DNA of 64,000 nt from Neorhizobium alkalisoli (lineage in GTDB: Bacteria > Pseudomonadota > Alphaproteobacteria > Rhizobiales > Rhizobiaceae): NCBI RefSeq assembly GCF_002968635.1, contig NZ_PVBN01000008.1, positions 124,001 to 188,000 on the forward strand, read 5' to 3'. Below the pieces are notes generated by a model. The model searched no databases. It was not told where the DNA came from and was given only the letters and a program-made list of their open reading frames with translations. Each line of letters opens with the position of its first letter. The stretch's first letter is position 1. The position numbers and the translations under genes were made by a program. Positions 1-10,350 of this stretch are shown here, in pieces.

Positions 1-1566
1 CGCTTCCACGACGTCGACCGGATCCGTGACAAGTTCGTCGACCGAGACGTTTTCGTCGGAGATGCGGTTCACGAACGAGGAGTTCGCTCCGTTTTCCAGG
101 AGGCGTCGAACAAGGTAGGCCAGCAGCGTCTCGTGAGTGCCGACGGGAGCATAAATGCGGCAGGGACGGTCGAGCTTGGCTTTGCCGACGACCTCGTCAT
201 AGAGGGGTTCGCCCATTCCATGCAGGCACTGGAACTCGTACTTGCCGACTTCGAAGTCCGGGCCTGCAAGCTCGTAAATCGTCGCGAGCGATTGTGCGTT
301 GTGGGTGGCGAACTGAGGGAACACAGCGTCGGGAGCCGCGAGAAGCTTGTGGGCGCAGGCGATGTAAGCGACGTCCGTGTGGACCTTGCGCGTGTAAACG
401 GGGAACCCTTCGAGGCCGTCCAGCTGGGCGCGCTTGATCTCGGCGTCCCAGTAGGCACCTTTCACCAGACGGATCATGATGCGGCGACCCGACCGACGGG
501 CGAGGTCGATGACGTAGTCTAGCACGAACGGGCAACGCTTGCCGTAAGCCTGGACTACAAAGCCGAGACCGTCCCAGCCACCGAGGTCCTTGTCGAGGCT
601 GAGCTCCTCCAGCAGGTCGAGCGAAAGCTCGAGCCTGTCAGCTTCTTCGGCGTCGATGTTCAGGCCGATGTCGTATCGCTTCGCCAGGAGAGCAAGCTGC
701 TTCACCTTGGGCAGCAGTTCGTTGACGACGCGCTCCGTCTGCGTGCGGCTGTAGCGAGGGTGCAGCGCGGAGAGCTTGATCGAAATCCCCGGGCCTTCGT
801 AGACGCCGCGGCCGGCCGAGGCCTTGCCAATTGCATGAATGGCGTTCTCGTAGTCACGGAAGTACCGAGTGGCATCGGCTGCGGTCGTCGCGGCTTCGCC
901 GAGCATGTCATAGGAATAGCGGAATCCGCGGGCTTCGAGCAGCTTCGACCGCTTGATCGCCTCCTCGATGGTCTCGCCCGTTACGAACTGCTCGCCCATC
1001 ATGCGCATGGCCATATCCACGCCACGGCGGATTACAGGTTCGCCGGCGCGGGCAATCAGGCGGGTGAGGGCGGCAGCGAGGCTTCGGTCGTTGACTGTCG
1101 AGGTTAGCTTGCCGGTGACGACGAGACCCCAGGTGGCCGCGTTGACAAACATCGATTTGGTGCCCCCCAGGTGCGACTTCCAATCCCCCTCAGCGATCTT
1201 GTCGCGGATCAGGGCGTCGCGCGTCTCCGTGTCCGGAATTCGGAGAAGCGCTTCCGCAAGGCACATCAGCGCCACGCCTTCTTGGCTCGACAGCGCGTAT
1301 TCATGGACCAGACCTTCGACGCCGGTTCCCTTATGCTTGGCGCGCAGTGCCTCGATGAGCTTGCGGGCGGTCCCGGCGACCTTCCCCTTCGTCGCGTTGG
1401 TCAGCCGGGCGGCTTCCACAAGCGGAGGGAGGCATTCCGTTTCTGGCCTGCGGTAGGCCGCGGTGATTGCCTGCCGAAGGGGTGACTGCTGGCGGATGGG
1501 CGGAGCGAAAGCGGCGAATGGTCGGGCGGAGTCGAGTTCGGAATGGGAGAGGGGCAGCGTAGACAT
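1..1566 (-). CDS. putA: Bifunctional proline dehydrogenase / P5C dehydrogenase, N-terminal part
   Basis: Only the first 522 residues are present; the frame stays open to the left edge. PutA oxidises proline to glutamate with FAD and then NAD. The visible part holds the helical N-terminal region and most of the proline dehydrogenase barrel, with FRYSYDMLGE near residue 215 and RLVKGAYWD near residue 368, both typical of the flavoenzyme. The aldehyde dehydrogenase half lies off the window. The protein begins MSTLPLSHSELDSA and has no ribbon-helix-helix DNA-binding domain, so it should not repress its own gene. In rhizobia that job belongs to a divergent Lrp-type PutR, found here 147 bp away. 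The ATG has AAGG upstream. Confidence 0.95.
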   Translation of the reverse strand, partial: MSTLPLSHSELDSARPFAAFAPPIRQQSPLRQAITAAYRRPETECLPPLVEAARLTNATKGKVAGTARKLIEALRAKHKGTGVEGLVHEYALSSQEGVALMCLAEALLRIPDTETRDALIRDKIAEGDWKSHLGGTKSMFVNAATWGLVVTGKLTSTVNDRSLAAALTRLIARAGEPVIRRGVDMAMRMMGEQFVTGETIEEAIKRSKLLEARGFRYSYDMLGEAATTAADATRYFRDYENAIHAIGKASAGRGVYEGPGISIKLSALHPRYSRTQTERVVNELLPKVKQLALLAKRYDIGLNIDAEEADRLELSLDLLEELSLDKDLGGWDGLGFVVQAYGKRCPFVLDYVIDLARRSGRRIMIRLVKGAYWDAEIKRAQLDGLEGFPVYTRKVHTDVAYIACAHKLLAAPDAVFPQFATHNAQSLATIYELAGPDFEVGKYEFQCLHGMGEPLYDEVVGKAKLDRPCRIYAPVGTHETLLAYLVRRLLENGANSSFVNRISDENVSVDELVTDPVDVVEA

Positions 1567-1713
1567 TGGTGACCTTTTCGACGGTTCGGCCGAGGAAGCC
1601 TTGCGCTCCCGGCATCATCCCGATGAAATTACCACACCATCTCTAGTCTTTCCGACTTCGTTGTGTCCTAATGGCCGCGAATTCGACTTTTTTTAACGTA
1701 CTGGAGAGAGATT

Positions 1714-2214
1714 ATGCCCGGAGATGGCGGCCAGAACAGTGAAATCGACCAATTCGATCAAAGGATTCTCGAGGTTCTCTCCGCCGATGGAAGGATTTCT
1801 GTCACCGATCTGGCCGTCAAGATCGGGCTTTCGAAGACGCCTTGTCAGATGCGAATGAAACGGTTGATCTCCGAAGGCTACATTCAGGGCTTCACCGCGA
1901 TCATCAATCCGTCCAAACTTCAACTCGAACACATAGCTTTTGCCGAAGTCAAATTGTCGAACACGCAAGAGGAGGCGCTGCAAAAGTTCAATGCGGCGGT
2001 CCGGAAAATCAAGGAAGTCGAAGAGTGCCATATGATCGCAGGAAGGTTCGATTACCTGCTCAAGATCAGAACCAGGGACATACGCAGATACCGTGAAGTG
2101 TTGGGGGAACGGATATCAAACCTCCCCTATGTCGCCAACACTTCGACCAATGTGGCAATGCAGACTGTCAAGGAAAACGGAGGCGGCATCGCAGGACGCA
2201 TTTCCGGGGACTGA
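1714..2214 (+). CDS. putR: Lrp/AsnC-family regulator of putA (PutR)
   Basis: 166 residues: an N-terminal helix-turn-helix (DQRILEVLSADGRISVTDLAVKIGLS, about residues 10-35) and a C-terminal ligand-binding RAM domain ending in VANTSTNVAMQTVKE. It is divergent from putA, the arrangement known for PutR in Agrobacterium and Rhodobacter, where it activates putA when proline is present and represses itself. A good ribosome site, GGAGAGAG, sits just before the ATG. The family is clear from sequence. The PutR name rests on the divergent pairing with a putA that lacks its own DNA-binding domain. Confidence 0.88.
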   Translation: MPGDGGQNSEIDQFDQRILEVLSADGRISVTDLAVKIGLSKTPCQMRMKRLISEGYIQGFTAIINPSKLQLEHIAFAEVKLSNTQEEALQKFNAAVRKIKEVEECHMIAGRFDYLLKIRTRDIRRYREVLGERISNLPYVANTSTNVAMQTVKENGGGIAGRISGD

Positions 2215-2320
2215 TCGCCTTCTGTTGCTTCATTGCCCGAGCTTCCAATTGTGCTGATCCCCCGTGACGCCGAATCGGCGCAGACGGCCATCACCTGCCC
2301 GAATTTCCGTTCTCAAACAC

Positions 2321-2352
2321 AAAGGCACCCGAAGATCATTCGGGTGCCTTTC
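2321..2352. terminator. Hairpin terminator between putR and nrdJ
   Basis: A perfect 12-bp inverted repeat (AAAGGCACCCGA / TCGGGTGCCTTT) with a 7-nt loop lies between two convergent genes. A-rich and T-rich flanks on the two arms suit termination in both directions. Confidence 0.8.
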
Positions 2353-2429
2353 TGCCGGATACATTTCTAAGGGTGCCTCAGACGCAAATCTTCAGGCATG
2401 CATGCACGGGACATTAGCCCCTGTGTTTA

Positions 2430-5400
2430 TCAAGAGCATCCGCTCGTGGCGCCGCATGTGTCGCACTTCTCGCAGGTGCCGTTGCGGACCATCGTGAAGT
2501 TCTGGCACTCGGAGCACATGTTGCCCGTGTAGCCTTGGGCGATCGAGCGCATGCGGCGTTCGTTTTCGACCTTCTTGGCTTCCGTCTTGGCGGCGGCGGC
2601 GTCGGCCTCGGCCTTGTCGGAGAAGAGGGCGGTTGCGACCTGCTGGCTTTCGTTGACGACCTCGTCCAACACCTCCTCGGCGATCTCTTCTGCCAGTTCC
2701 TTGGCGCGCTCTTCGTAGTCACGCTTGAAGGCGACGATTTCGGAGGTTGAGATCGCCGTCGTCGGCTCCAGCTTGCGGGCGGCAGAGCCTGCAAACGAGG
2801 TGACGGTCGCCGATGCCCGGGCAGGGGCGGCGGTTGCTGCACCCTTGGGTTCGCCGGCGGCCCGGTCGGAGCCGTTGTTCGACACCAGCGTCGGCTTGTA
2901 GCCGCGGGTCCAGCCGGTGGAGATCAGGTTGGTCTTGCCTTCCTGGATGCCCTTGCCGAGTGCGGTGTTGGAAAAGTCCGACGTATCCACATGGGCGAGG
3001 TCGTGGCGGCCGAGATAGGAGACGGCGAGCTCGCGGAACACGTAGTCGAGGATCGAGGTCGCGTTCTTGATCGCGTCGTTTCCGGTGACGATGCCGGCCG
3101 GCTCGAACTTGGTGAAGGTGAAGGCCTCCACATATTCTTCCAGCGGCACGCCGTACTGAAGGCCGAGCGAGATGGCGATGGCGAAGTTGTTCATCATCGC
3201 ACGGAAGGCCGCACCTTCCTTGTGCATGTCGATGAAGATCTCGCCGATGCGGCCGTCGCCGAATTCGCCGGTGCGGAGATACACCTTGTGGCCGCCGACA
3301 TTGGCCTTCTGGGTATAACCCTGGCGGCGGTTCGGAAGCTTTTCCCGCTCGCGGGTGACGCGTTCGATGACCCGCTCGACGATCTTTTCGGTGATCTGCA
3401 CGGCCTGGGCCGCAACCGGGCTCTGCATCAGTTCCTCGAGCGCGTCTTCGGCGTCGTCCTCATCGATCAGCGAGGCGTTGAGCGGCTGGCTGAGCTTGGA
3501 ACCGTCGCGGTAAAGCGCGTTCGCCTTGAGGCCGAGCTTCCAGGAGAGCATGTAGGCCGAACCGCAATCTTCGACGGTCGCGTCGTTCGGCATGTTGATC
3601 GTCTTGGAGATCGCACCCGAAATAAACGGTTGGGCGGCCGCCATCATGCGGATATGGCTCTCGACCGAGAGATAACGCTTGCCGATCTTGCCGCAGGGAT
3701 TGGCGCAATCGAAGACCGGCAGATGCTCGGCCTTGAGGAAGGGCGCGCCTTCGAGCGTCATCGCACCGCAGACATGGATGTTGGCGGCTTCGATGTCCTT
3801 CTTCGAGAACCCGAGGTGCTCGAGCAGGTTGAAGCTCATGTCGGCGAGCTGCTCGTCCGAAACCTTCAGCGTGTTCTTCAGGAAGTCGGCGCCGAGCGTC
3901 CACTGGTTGAAGACGAACTTGATGTCGAAGGCAGCCTTGGTGGCGCCGTTGATCGCGGCGATCTTCTCGTCGGTAAAGCCCTTGGCGCGCAGCGAGCCGG
4001 GGTTGACGCCCGGAGCCTGGTTGATATTGCCGTGACCGACGGCATAGGCCTCGATCTCGGCGATCTGGCTCTCCGTGTAGCCGAGCGTGCGAAGCGCTTC
4101 CGGAACCGCGCCGTTGATGATCTTGAAGTAGCCGCCGCCGGCGAGCTTCTTGAACTTGACGAGCGCGAAATCGGGCTCGATGCCGGTCGTGTCGCAATCC
4201 ATGACGAGGCCGATCGTGCCGGTCGGCGCGATCACGGTCGTCTGGGCGTTGCGGTAGCCGTGCTTCTCGCCGAGTTCCAGCGCCTTGTCCCAGGCGGCTT
4301 TGGCGTGCACTGCGAGATCCTGGTCCGGGTTTTCCGAATGGATGAGCGCGACCGGGTTGACGGCCAGCGCCTCATAACCGGAGGTCTCGCCGTAAGCGGC
4401 GCGGCGATGGTTGCGCATGACGCGCAGCATGCTCTCGCGGTTCGGCTCGAAGTTCGGGAAGGGACCGAGCTCGGATGCCATTTCGGCTGACGTCGCATAG
4501 GCGATGCCGGTCATGATCGCGGTCAGCGAACCGGCAATCGCACGGCCTTCGGCCGAGTCGTAAGGAATGCCGGTCGACATCAGCAGGCCGCCGATATTGG
4601 CGTAGCCGAGGCCGAGCGTGCGGTATTCGTAGGAGAGTTCGGCAATCCGCTTCGACGGGAACTGCGCCATCATGACCGAGACTTCGAGCACCACGGTCCA
4701 GAGGCGGACGGCATGTTCGTAATCGGCGATATTGATGTTCTTCGTCGCCTTGTCCTTGAACTGCAGGAGGTTGAGCGAAGCGAGGTTGCAGGCGGTGTCG
4801 TCGAGGAACATGTATTCCGAGCACGGGTTCGAGCCGCGGATCGGGCCGCCGGCGGGCGACGTGTGCCAGTCGTTCATCGTCGTGTTGAAGTGGATGCCCG
4901 GATCGGCGGACGCCCAAGCGGCATAGGAGATCTGCTCCCAGAGGTCGCGGGCCTTCAAGGTCTTCATGACGCGGCCGTCCTTGCGGGCGGTCAGGTTCCA
5001 GTCCCCGTCATTTTCCACCGCACGCAGAAAATCGTCCTTCAGCGAGACGGAGTTGTTGGAGTTCTGGCCGGAGACGGTGAGATAGGCTTCCGAATCCCAG
5101 TCCGTGTCATAGGTCTTGAACTCAAGATCCTTGTAGCCCTGGCGGGCGAACTGGATGACACGCTGAACGTAGTTTTCCGGAACCTGGTCCTTCTTGGCGG
5201 CGCGGATTTCGCGCTTCAGGGCAGGGTTCTTGGCCGGATCGAAGCAGTCTTCGTCACTACCGCCATCGCAGTTGACGCAAGCCTTCATGATCGCCTTGAG
5301 GTGGCGATTGACGATCTTCGAGCCGGTGACGAGGGCGGCGACCTTCTGCTCTTCCTTGACCTTCCAGTTGATGTATTCCTCGATATCCGGATGGTCGATG

Positions 5401-6251
5401 TCGACGACGACCATCTTGGCGGCGCGGCGCGTGGTGCCGCCCGACTTGATCGCGCCGGCGGCCCGGTCGCCGATCTTGAGGAAGCTCATGAGGCCGGAGG
5501 ACTTGCCGCCGCCGGAAAGCTTTTCGCCTTCGCCGCGCAGCATCGAGAAGTTGGAGCCGGTGCCGGAGCCGTATTTGAAGAGGCGGGCTTCGCGAACCCA
5601 GAGGTCCATGATGCCGCCTTCGTTGACGAGATCGTCCTCGACCGACTGGATGAAGCAGGCATGCGGCTGCGGATGCTCATAGGCAGACTTCGACTTGGTC
5701 AGCTTGCCGGTGAACGGATCCATGTAGAAGTGGCCCTGGCCGGGGCCGTCGATGCCATAGGCCCAGTGCAGGCCGGTGTTGAACCACTGCGGGCTATTCG
5801 GGGCGACGCGCTGGGTGGCGAGCATATAGGCAAGCTCGTCCATGAAGGCGCTCGCGTCTTCTTCCGACGTAAAGTAGCCGCCCTTCCAACCCCAGTAGGT
5901 CCAGGTGCCGGCAAGGCGGGAAAAGACCTGGCGCGCATCGGTTTCCGAACCGTACTGCTCGTCCTTCGGCAGGGCCTTCATCGCTTCCGTGTCAGCTACA
6001 GAGCGCCACAGGAAGGAGGGGACATCGTTTTCTTCGACCTTTTTCAGGATCTTCGGAACGCCGGCCTTGCGGAAATACTTCTGCGCCAGAACGTCGGTCG
6101 CGACCTGGGAGAACTGCGCCGGCACATCGATATCGGCAAGCCGGAAGACGACCGAGCCGTCCGGATTGCGGATTTCGCTGACCGCCTTGCGGAATTCGAT
6201 CTCCCCATAGGCGCCTGTAGCAGGCTTGGTGAAACGACGTTCGATGCGCAT
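2430..6251 (-). CDS. nrdJ: Vitamin B12-dependent (class II) ribonucleotide reductase
   Basis: 1273 residues, full length for the rhizobial enzyme. Class II reductases make deoxyribonucleotides with adenosylcobalamin in place of an iron/oxygen radical, so they work with or without oxygen. Visible signs are [16 protein letters not shown] near residue 150, the nucleotide-site stretch [19 protein letters not shown] near residue 275, [21 protein letters not shown] near residue 473, and a C-terminal cysteine-rich tail (CSECQNF, then [14 protein letters not shown]) typical of NrdJ. An Ala/Thr-rich linker precedes the tail. A strong ribosome site, GAGGTAAGGG, stands before the ATG. The promoter side carries a pair of NrdR-like boxes. 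No cobalamin riboswitch elements were seen in the leader. Confidence 0.97.
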   Translation of the reverse strand: MRIERRFTKPATGAYGEIEFRKAVSEIRNPDGSVVFRLADIDVPAQFSQVATDVLAQKYFRKAGVPKILKKVEENDVPSFLWRSVADTEAMKALPKDEQYGSETDARQVFSRLAGTWTYWGWKGGYFTSEEDASAFMDELAYMLATQRVAPNSPQWFNTGLHWAYGIDGPGQGHFYMDPFTGKLTKSKSAYEHPQPHACFIQSVEDDLVNEGGIMDLWVREARLFKYGSGTGSNFSMLRGEGEKLSGGGKSSGLMSFLKIGDRAAGAIKSGGTTRRAAKMVVVDIDHPDIEEYINWKVKEEQKVAALVTGSKIVNRHLKAIMKACVNCDGGSDEDCFDPAKNPALKREIRAAKKDQVPENYVQRVIQFARQGYKDLEFKTYDTDWDSEAYLTVSGQNSNNSVSLKDDFLRAVENDGDWNLTARKDGRVMKTLKARDLWEQISYAAWASADPGIHFNTTMNDWHTSPAGGPIRGSNPCSEYMFLDDTACNLASLNLLQFKDKATKNINIADYEHAVRLWTVVLEVSVMMAQFPSKRIAELSYEYRTLGLGYANIGGLLMSTGIPYDSAEGRAIAGSLTAIMTGIAYATSAEMASELGPFPNFEPNRESMLRVMRNHRRAAYGETSGYEALAVNPVALIHSENPDQDLAVHAKAAWDKALELGEKHGYRNAQTTVIAPTGTIGLVMDCDTTGIEPDFALVKFKKLAGGGYFKIINGAVPEALRTLGYTESQIAEIEAYAVGHGNINQAPGVNPGSLRAKGFTDEKIAAINGATKAAFDIKFVFNQWTLGADFLKNTLKVSDEQLADMSFNLLEHLGFSKKDIEAANIHVCGAMTLEGAPFLKAEHLPVFDCANPCGKIGKRYLSVESHIRMMAAAQPFISGAISKTINMPNDATVEDCGSAYMLSWKLGLKANALYRDGSKLSQPLNASLIDEDDAEDALEELMQSPVAAQAVQITEKIVERVIERVTREREKLPNRRQGYTQKANVGGHKVYLRTGEFGDGRIGEIFIDMHKEGAAFRAMMNNFAIAISLGLQYGVPLEEYVEAFTFTKFEPAGIVTGNDAIKNATSILDYVFRELAVSYLGRHDLAHVDTSDFSNTALGKGIQEGKTNLISTGWTRGYKPTLVSNNGSDRAAGEPKGAATAAPARASATVTSFAGSAARKLEPTTAISTSEIVAFKRDYEERAKELAEEIAEEVLDEVVNESQQVATALFSDKAEADAAAAKTEAKKVENERRMRSIAQGYTGNMCSECQNFTMVRNGTCEKCDTCGATSGCS

Positions 6252-6382
6252 GGTCCCTTACCTCATTTTTTGATGCGCCCGGCCTCGTGCACGAGGCGCA
6301 AAAGTTCTCATCCGGCGGCGCGGGTGTTCGCACAGCCAGTCCGATCGTTCCATTCTGACAGGAGTCATCCGGAGATGTTATT

Positions 6383-6429
6383 TCCTGTATCTTGTGGCGA
6401 TCGTGGCTGCAAACACTAAATATAGTATT
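6383..6429 (-). promoter_or_regulatory. Paired NrdR-box operator of nrdJ
   Basis: Two 16-bp sites resemble the NrdR consensus acaCwAtATaTwGtgt. The stronger, 6414-6429 (ACACTAAATATAGTAT), matches at 14 of 16 positions; the weaker, 6383-6398, matches at about 10, including the ATxTwGtg core. They lie 31 bp apart centre to centre, the three-turn spacing known for cooperative NrdR binding. A possible -35 (TTGCAG, read leftward from 6413) overlaps the space between them. They sit about 130-180 bp upstream of the nrdJ ATG. NrdR represses reductase genes when nucleotide pools are full. Confidence 0.7.
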
Positions 6430-6657
6430 AACAGCTTATTATCACCAGCCCCGGATGTCGCTTTTTTGGGAGGGAAAAATCGCGCAACTAGCCCTCGAGG
6501 CAGAGCCTCGTCATGAGGCGCAGTACCCTGATTCTACAGTCGATTTTCGTGAGGAACCGGCCTCGTTATGTCCGGTCCAGTCGCCGCCGCAACATCGGGG
6601 CCCATTAAGTTTGAATTGAGCGATTCCGTCAAGGGGTGGTTTTTGACAGATTTTTAA

Positions 6658-6673
6658 CCACAACATCTTGTGT
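6658..6673. promoter_or_regulatory. Isolated NrdR-like palindrome
   Basis: CCACAACATCTTGTGT matches the NrdR consensus at 13 of 16 positions, but no partner was found 31-32 bp to either side. It lies 230 bp beyond the paired boxes, just after a TTGACA hexamer (6643-6648). It could be a distal site or a chance palindrome. Confidence 0.35.
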
Positions 6674-7000
6674 ATGCGGGCTGTGGAAAATGGGGAAACA
6701 TCAACAATGCCTGTAATACAGGGGCTTTGGCGCGAAAAGCGGTGTCGCCGCTGCAAGGGCGGCGGTCGAAATCCGTCAAAAGGGAGCTGATTTCAGGAAG
6801 CTCGGCAAAATATAACCTGCTGCCCGTTGCGAAACGCCAGCACGCGTGAATGGCAACTGATTCTCTGCCGTCGGCGTCGCGTTTGCAGCGTGGATCGCCG
6901 CTTGAGCGGGAGCGCTGATGCCCCGGCCGGGACCACCGTCTTCCGACGGAGCAAAGAGAAAGATCCGGATATGGAGGCCATTGGCGAACCTCAAGGCCTC

Positions 7001-7032
7001 CCCCGCTGCGTGGCTTGAAGGCCGCAGCGGGG
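7001..7032. terminator. Hairpin downstream of the Cache-like gene
   Basis: A 10-bp stem (CCCCGCTGCG / CGCAGCGGGG) with a 12-nt loop follows the stop of the leftward gene ending at 7052. There is no T run, so a Rho-independent role is uncertain. Confidence 0.4.
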
Positions 7033-7051
7033 AAGGATCCTAATGCATGGT

Positions 7052-7633
7052 TCAAAGAGAATCGATGTTGATGCCGACGGTGACGGCGCCGATCGGGGCG
7101 CCGCTCTCATCGGAGATCGTCACGCTCGCCTGGGATTGAAGCGTCTGGGATGATTCGTCCTTCTCCACCTCATCGACGAACAGGGCTTCCTTGCCCGCGC
7201 CGAAGGACTTCTTGAACTTGGCTTCGTCACCCTGCCAGTAGTCGGAGGTCACGTCGCTCTGGCCGACGTTGAGGCCCTTGGCATCCATCACGAAGATTTC
7301 CGTGATCGTGCCGTCCGACTTTTCCTTCTTTTCCAGCAGGAATTTGGAGAGAGCGTTGTTGAGCACGCCGTCGATCGTCGCATGATCGGAGCCGTCAACC
7401 TCTGCCCGCCATTTCTTGTCGAGCGCCAGGATGTCGGCTTCGCCGAGCTTCGCATTGGCGGCATTCTGCGCCTTGATGGCGGAAATCACGACCGGGTCGC
7501 TGAGCCAGGGCTTCACCTTGCCGGTGACGTAATCCGTGACCGGAGCGACATGGGCCTCTTCGGCCTGGGCGCTGAAAACGGGCGCGGCTGCGATCGTGCT
7601 GCCGAGGACGAGCGCGAGGATGATCTTCTGCAT
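7052..7633 (-). CDS. Secreted PDC/Cache-like sensor protein
   Basis: 193 residues. A signal peptide (MQKIILALVLGSTIAAAPVFSAQA) precedes a soluble domain and there is no later membrane segment, so the product should be periplasmic. The core has the look of a single Cache/PDC ligand domain: DPVVISAIKAQNAANA, then FLLEKKEKSDGTITEIFVMDAKGLNVGQSDVTSDYWQGDEAKFKKSF, then a C-terminal strand pair ending GAVTVGINIDSL. The gene follows the chemoreceptor gene by 59 bp on the same strand, so it probably shares its transcript. It may present a ligand to that receptor. The fold is read from pattern, not from a search, and the ligand is unknown. Confidence 0.7.
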   Translation of the reverse strand: MQKIILALVLGSTIAAAPVFSAQAEEAHVAPVTDYVTGKVKPWLSDPVVISAIKAQNAANAKLGEADILALDKKWRAEVDGSDHATIDGVLNNALSKFLLEKKEKSDGTITEIFVMDAKGLNVGQSDVTSDYWQGDEAKFKKSFGAGKEALFVDEVEKDESSQTLQSQASVTISDESGAPIGAVTVGINIDSL

Positions 7634-7692
7634 GAGTATTCCCTTCCGTGGATTGTTGACGGTTGCTGGGGATGCTGCTGACGCGGCGCCGT

Positions 7693-9513
7693 TCAGGACG
7701 CTCGTCTGGTTTGGCCGGCGGGGCCGGTATTTCCGCCGGCGAAGGACCGGAAATCGCTTCCGGCCGGTTCGGCGACTGTAAACCTGCTTGCCGAACTCAA
7801 CAGGAGACGGCCCTGAGCGAGCAGCTCCTGGCAGGCGGCATTCGTTTCTTCCACCATCGCCGCGTTCTGCTGCGTGGTCTGATCCATCTGGTTGATCGCA
7901 CCGTTGATCTCCTGCAGGCCGGTGGCCTGTTCGCGAGAGGACTGGACGATCGAGACGATGCTGTCGCTGATGCGGTTGATCTGGTCGCCGATCTTCAGAA
8001 GCGCGTCGCCCGTGTCGTTGACGAGCCCGACGCCGGCGGCAACCTCTTGATTGGAGGCGTTGACCAGTCCCTTGATTTCCTTGGCCGCGGTTGCCGATCG
8101 TTGCGCCAGTTCGCGCACTTCCTGCGCGACGACGGCAAAACCTTTGCCGGCCTCACCGGCGCGCGCCGCCTCGACACCGGCGTTGAGCGCCAGGAGATTG
8201 GTCTGGAATGCGATCTCGTCGATGACGCTGATGATGTGGCCGATCTGGCTGGACGACGTCTGGATCCGATCCATGGCGCCGATCGCGTTGCGGACGACTG
8301 TCGCGGAAGAATGGGCGCCTTGCTTGGCTTCCTCGACCAGCTGTCCGGCGTTCTCGGCTTTCTGGGAAGAGGCCCTGACGGTTGTGGTCACTTCATCAAG
8401 GGCTGCGGCGGTCTCTTCGAGCGCAGCGGCCTGCTGCTCTGTGCGCTTCGCAAGCTGATCGGCGGCGTTGGCAAGCTCGCTGGAACGATCTTCGACAGCG
8501 TGCGATGCCTCCTTGATCTCGGTCAGCGCGGCGGCCACCGCTTCGACCATGTTGTTGAAGTCCCTCTGTAACTTTTCAAAATCCGGCCCCAGACCGCTGA
8601 GCTTGCTGGAGAAATCGCCGCCCGCGAGCTTTTCCAGCGCCTGGCCGAGCTGAGCCATGACCGTTCGTTGAACGCTGCTGGTTTCTTCCGTTATCCGGGT
8701 GTTGCGGGCGCGCTCCTCATCAAGCGACTGGCGCTGCTCGGCAGCAACCCGATCCTTTTCCACCTTGGTGATCGCTTCGTTGCGGAAAACCTCCAAAGCA
8801 CGCGCGAGAACGCCGATTTCGTCGCCGTTGTGCTGATAATCGACCGGAGATGCCAGATCTCCCGCCTGCAGATCGCTGATGCGCGCGCTCAAGGTTCTGA
8901 TCGGGCGGCCGACCAGTCGTCTCATTGCGAAAAGGAAGGCAAGGATCGCTACGGTGATGACCAGTAGCTGAATGAGCAATGATTTCAGAACTTCGTTCTG
9001 CGCCTCGGCTGTAATTTCAGCGATCGACCAGGCCGTGAAGAGATAGCCGGTGATCTTGCCGGACTTGTCCGGCGGGAGGGGGGCGACGATCGTGATCAAA
9101 CCGTCCGACGACCGGGCCTCATCGACAATCGCACTCTGCGCCTTCTGGCCGATAACCTGGGCTATCTCGGCGGAGGAGAGGCCGCCCGCCAGGCCGTCCT
9201 GCGTCCAGGTGTCGACAGTCGCAAGTTCGGCGTTGAAGGCCGCAAACTGAACGAGGCCCAGTTCCGGCTTTTCGCGCTGCAGGGCATAGGCCTCCCGAAC
9301 CGCTGCGGCCTTGCCCCATTTCACACCGCCGGAGACCAGCGAGGCGAGCTGCTCGGTGTCGTTCAGCCAGTGGGTGGTGGCGGTTTTGGTCAGCAGGCGC
9401 GTCTCGGATATCCAGGTATAGGTCGCCAACACGGAGATGCCACAGATGTTCACGGCAACGATCAGCGCCGCGAGCTTCGCGGTCAGCGGCATCTTCTTCA
9501 AAAAGTTACGCAT
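7693..9513 (-). CDS. Methyl-accepting chemotaxis protein
   Basis: 606 residues from the ATG at 9513, which has an AGGCCAGGA ribosome site; an upstream in-frame start adds 18 unlikely residues. Order: TM1 (about 10-30), a periplasmic sensor of about 145 residues, TM2 (about 176-195, [19 protein letters not shown]), a HAMP domain ([21 protein letters not shown]), a second HAMP-like stretch around residues 290-340, and the signalling hairpin with [27 protein letters not shown], the CheA/CheW contact tip. The C-terminus lacks a CheR-docking pentapeptide. The signal is unknown. The secreted Cache-like protein encoded just downstream is an attractive partner. Confidence 0.93.
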   Translation of the reverse strand: MRNFLKKMPLTAKLAALIVAVNICGISVLATYTWISETRLLTKTATTHWLNDTEQLASLVSGGVKWGKAAAVREAYALQREKPELGLVQFAAFNAELATVDTWTQDGLAGGLSSAEIAQVIGQKAQSAIVDEARSSDGLITIVAPLPPDKSGKITGYLFTAWSIAEITAEAQNEVLKSLLIQLLVITVAILAFLFAMRRLVGRPIRTLSARISDLQAGDLASPVDYQHNGDEIGVLARALEVFRNEAITKVEKDRVAAEQRQSLDEERARNTRITEETSSVQRTVMAQLGQALEKLAGGDFSSKLSGLGPDFEKLQRDFNNMVEAVAAALTEIKEASHAVEDRSSELANAADQLAKRTEQQAAALEETAAALDEVTTTVRASSQKAENAGQLVEEAKQGAHSSATVVRNAIGAMDRIQTSSSQIGHIISVIDEIAFQTNLLALNAGVEAARAGEAGKGFAVVAQEVRELAQRSATAAKEIKGLVNASNQEVAAGVGLVNDTGDALLKIGDQINRISDSIVSIVQSSREQATGLQEINGAINQMDQTTQQNAAMVEETNAACQELLAQGRLLLSSASRFTVAEPAGSDFRSFAGGNTGPAGQTRRAS

Positions 9514-9840
9514 TCCTGGCCTCGACGCAATCCATTGCTGCCGGATGGGCCGGCCCGCTGATATCACTGGGGCATCGTATGCTGATTGTTGGTGGGGCAG
9601 GCGTCATACCCGCGTGGCCGTTGCAGGGCCAAGCATACGGGGACAGTGTTCCTTCATTATGTGAAGAAACAATAAAGTAAGCGTGGCCTAATGAAAAATA
9701 GGGGCGCAGGCAGATGCGGCCGGTCGCTCGCTGCGATAGCGCGCCTGGATATTGTTGACGAATGCGGTTCGTCTTCGCGCTGGCCTGTCGGCACAGGCGG
9801 GCTCCCGCGAGGCTATGCTTCACGGGTGCCGTATCGGAAT
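9514..9840. other. Gene-free region between the chemoreceptor gene and gpt
   Basis: No coding frame with a credible start was seen. It should hold the promoter of the leftward chemoreceptor gene and the 3' end of the gpt transcript. A short AT-rich patch lies at 9653-9702. I could not identify a promoter or terminator with confidence. Confidence 0.4.
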
Positions 9841-10350
9841 CTAGGCGCGCGGCCCCTTGGCGATCGGCTCCTGATAGGTGAAGCCCATGTCCCAGGGGAA
9901 ATAGATCCAGGTGTCCTGGCTGACTTCCGTAACGAAAGTGTCCACCGTCGGAACGCCCTTCGGCTTGGCATAGACACAGGCGAAATGGGCCTTGGGCAGC
10001 ATGACGCGCACTTCCGATGCCGTCTTGCCGGTGTCGGTCAGGTCGTCGACCACCAGCACGCCCGATCCGCCATCGGTGACGAGCTCGGGAGCAATTCCCT
10101 TGAGAAGGTTCATTTCGCCCTGGTTCACGTAGTCGTGGTAGGAGGCGATGCAGACCGTCTCGATGAGCCGGATATTGAGTTCGCGCGAAATGATCGCCGC
10201 CGGAACGAGCCCGCCGCGGGTGATGCAGACGATGGCGCGGAAATCCTGATTGAGGCCGGCGAGCCGCCAGGCAAGTGCACGGGCGTCGCGGTGGAACTGA
10301 TCCCAGGAAACGGGAAATGCTTTTTCGGGAAGGGACATGTTTTCTGCCAT
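9841..10350 (-). CDS. gpt: Xanthine (xanthine-guanine) phosphoribosyltransferase
   Basis: 169 residues. It salvages xanthine, guanine or hypoxanthine by transfer to PRPP, giving the nucleoside monophosphate. The PRPP-binding loop is [13 protein letters not shown] (about residues 98-110). Other Gpt signatures are [31 protein letters not shown] and the end pattern [13 protein letters not shown], which closely parallels the E. coli enzyme (152 residues). Two starts are possible: ATG at 10350 ([10 protein letters not shown]) or ATG at 10338 (MSLPEK). A perfect 10-bp hairpin touches the first ATG, which makes the second attractive or suggests translational control. Confidence 0.92.
   Translation of the reverse strand: MAENMSLPEKAFPVSWDQFHRDARALAWRLAGLNQDFRAIVCITRGGLVPAAIISRELNIRLIETVCIASYHDYVNQGEMNLLKGIAPELVTDGGSGVLVVDDLTDTGKTASEVRVMLPKAHFACVYAKPKGVPTVDTFVTEVSQDTWIYFPWDMGFTYQEPIAKGPRA

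Larger units (their letters stand above)
6252..7051. other. 800-bp gene-free region upstream of nrdJ
   Basis: No convincing coding frame on either strand; the short open frames have poor starts and no recognisable product. It contains the nrdJ leader (6252-6380), paired NrdR-like boxes (6383-6429), a further NrdR-like palindrome (6658-6673), a lone DnaA-box-like 9-mer (6682-6690, TGTGGAAAA) and a GC-rich hairpin (7001-7032). The stretch 6405-6680 is more AT-rich than its surroundings. Confidence 0.6.

Noticed and set aside
2991-6419. Very long open frames (499 and 568 codons) antisense to nrdJ
   Set aside because: They mirror the high third-position GC of nrdJ, have no family likeness, and nrdJ itself is beyond doubt. 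The same holds for long antisense frames over quiC, valS, argS and the Amt fusion.
6252-6660. Possible cobalamin riboswitch before nrdJ
   Set aside because: The B12-box and its surrounding core were looked for in the leftward leader and not found; NrdR boxes explain control better.
6682-6690. Replication origin suggested by a DnaA-box-like 9-mer
   Set aside because: A single loose match in 800 bp with no cluster and no dnaA, parAB or repABC gene nearby.
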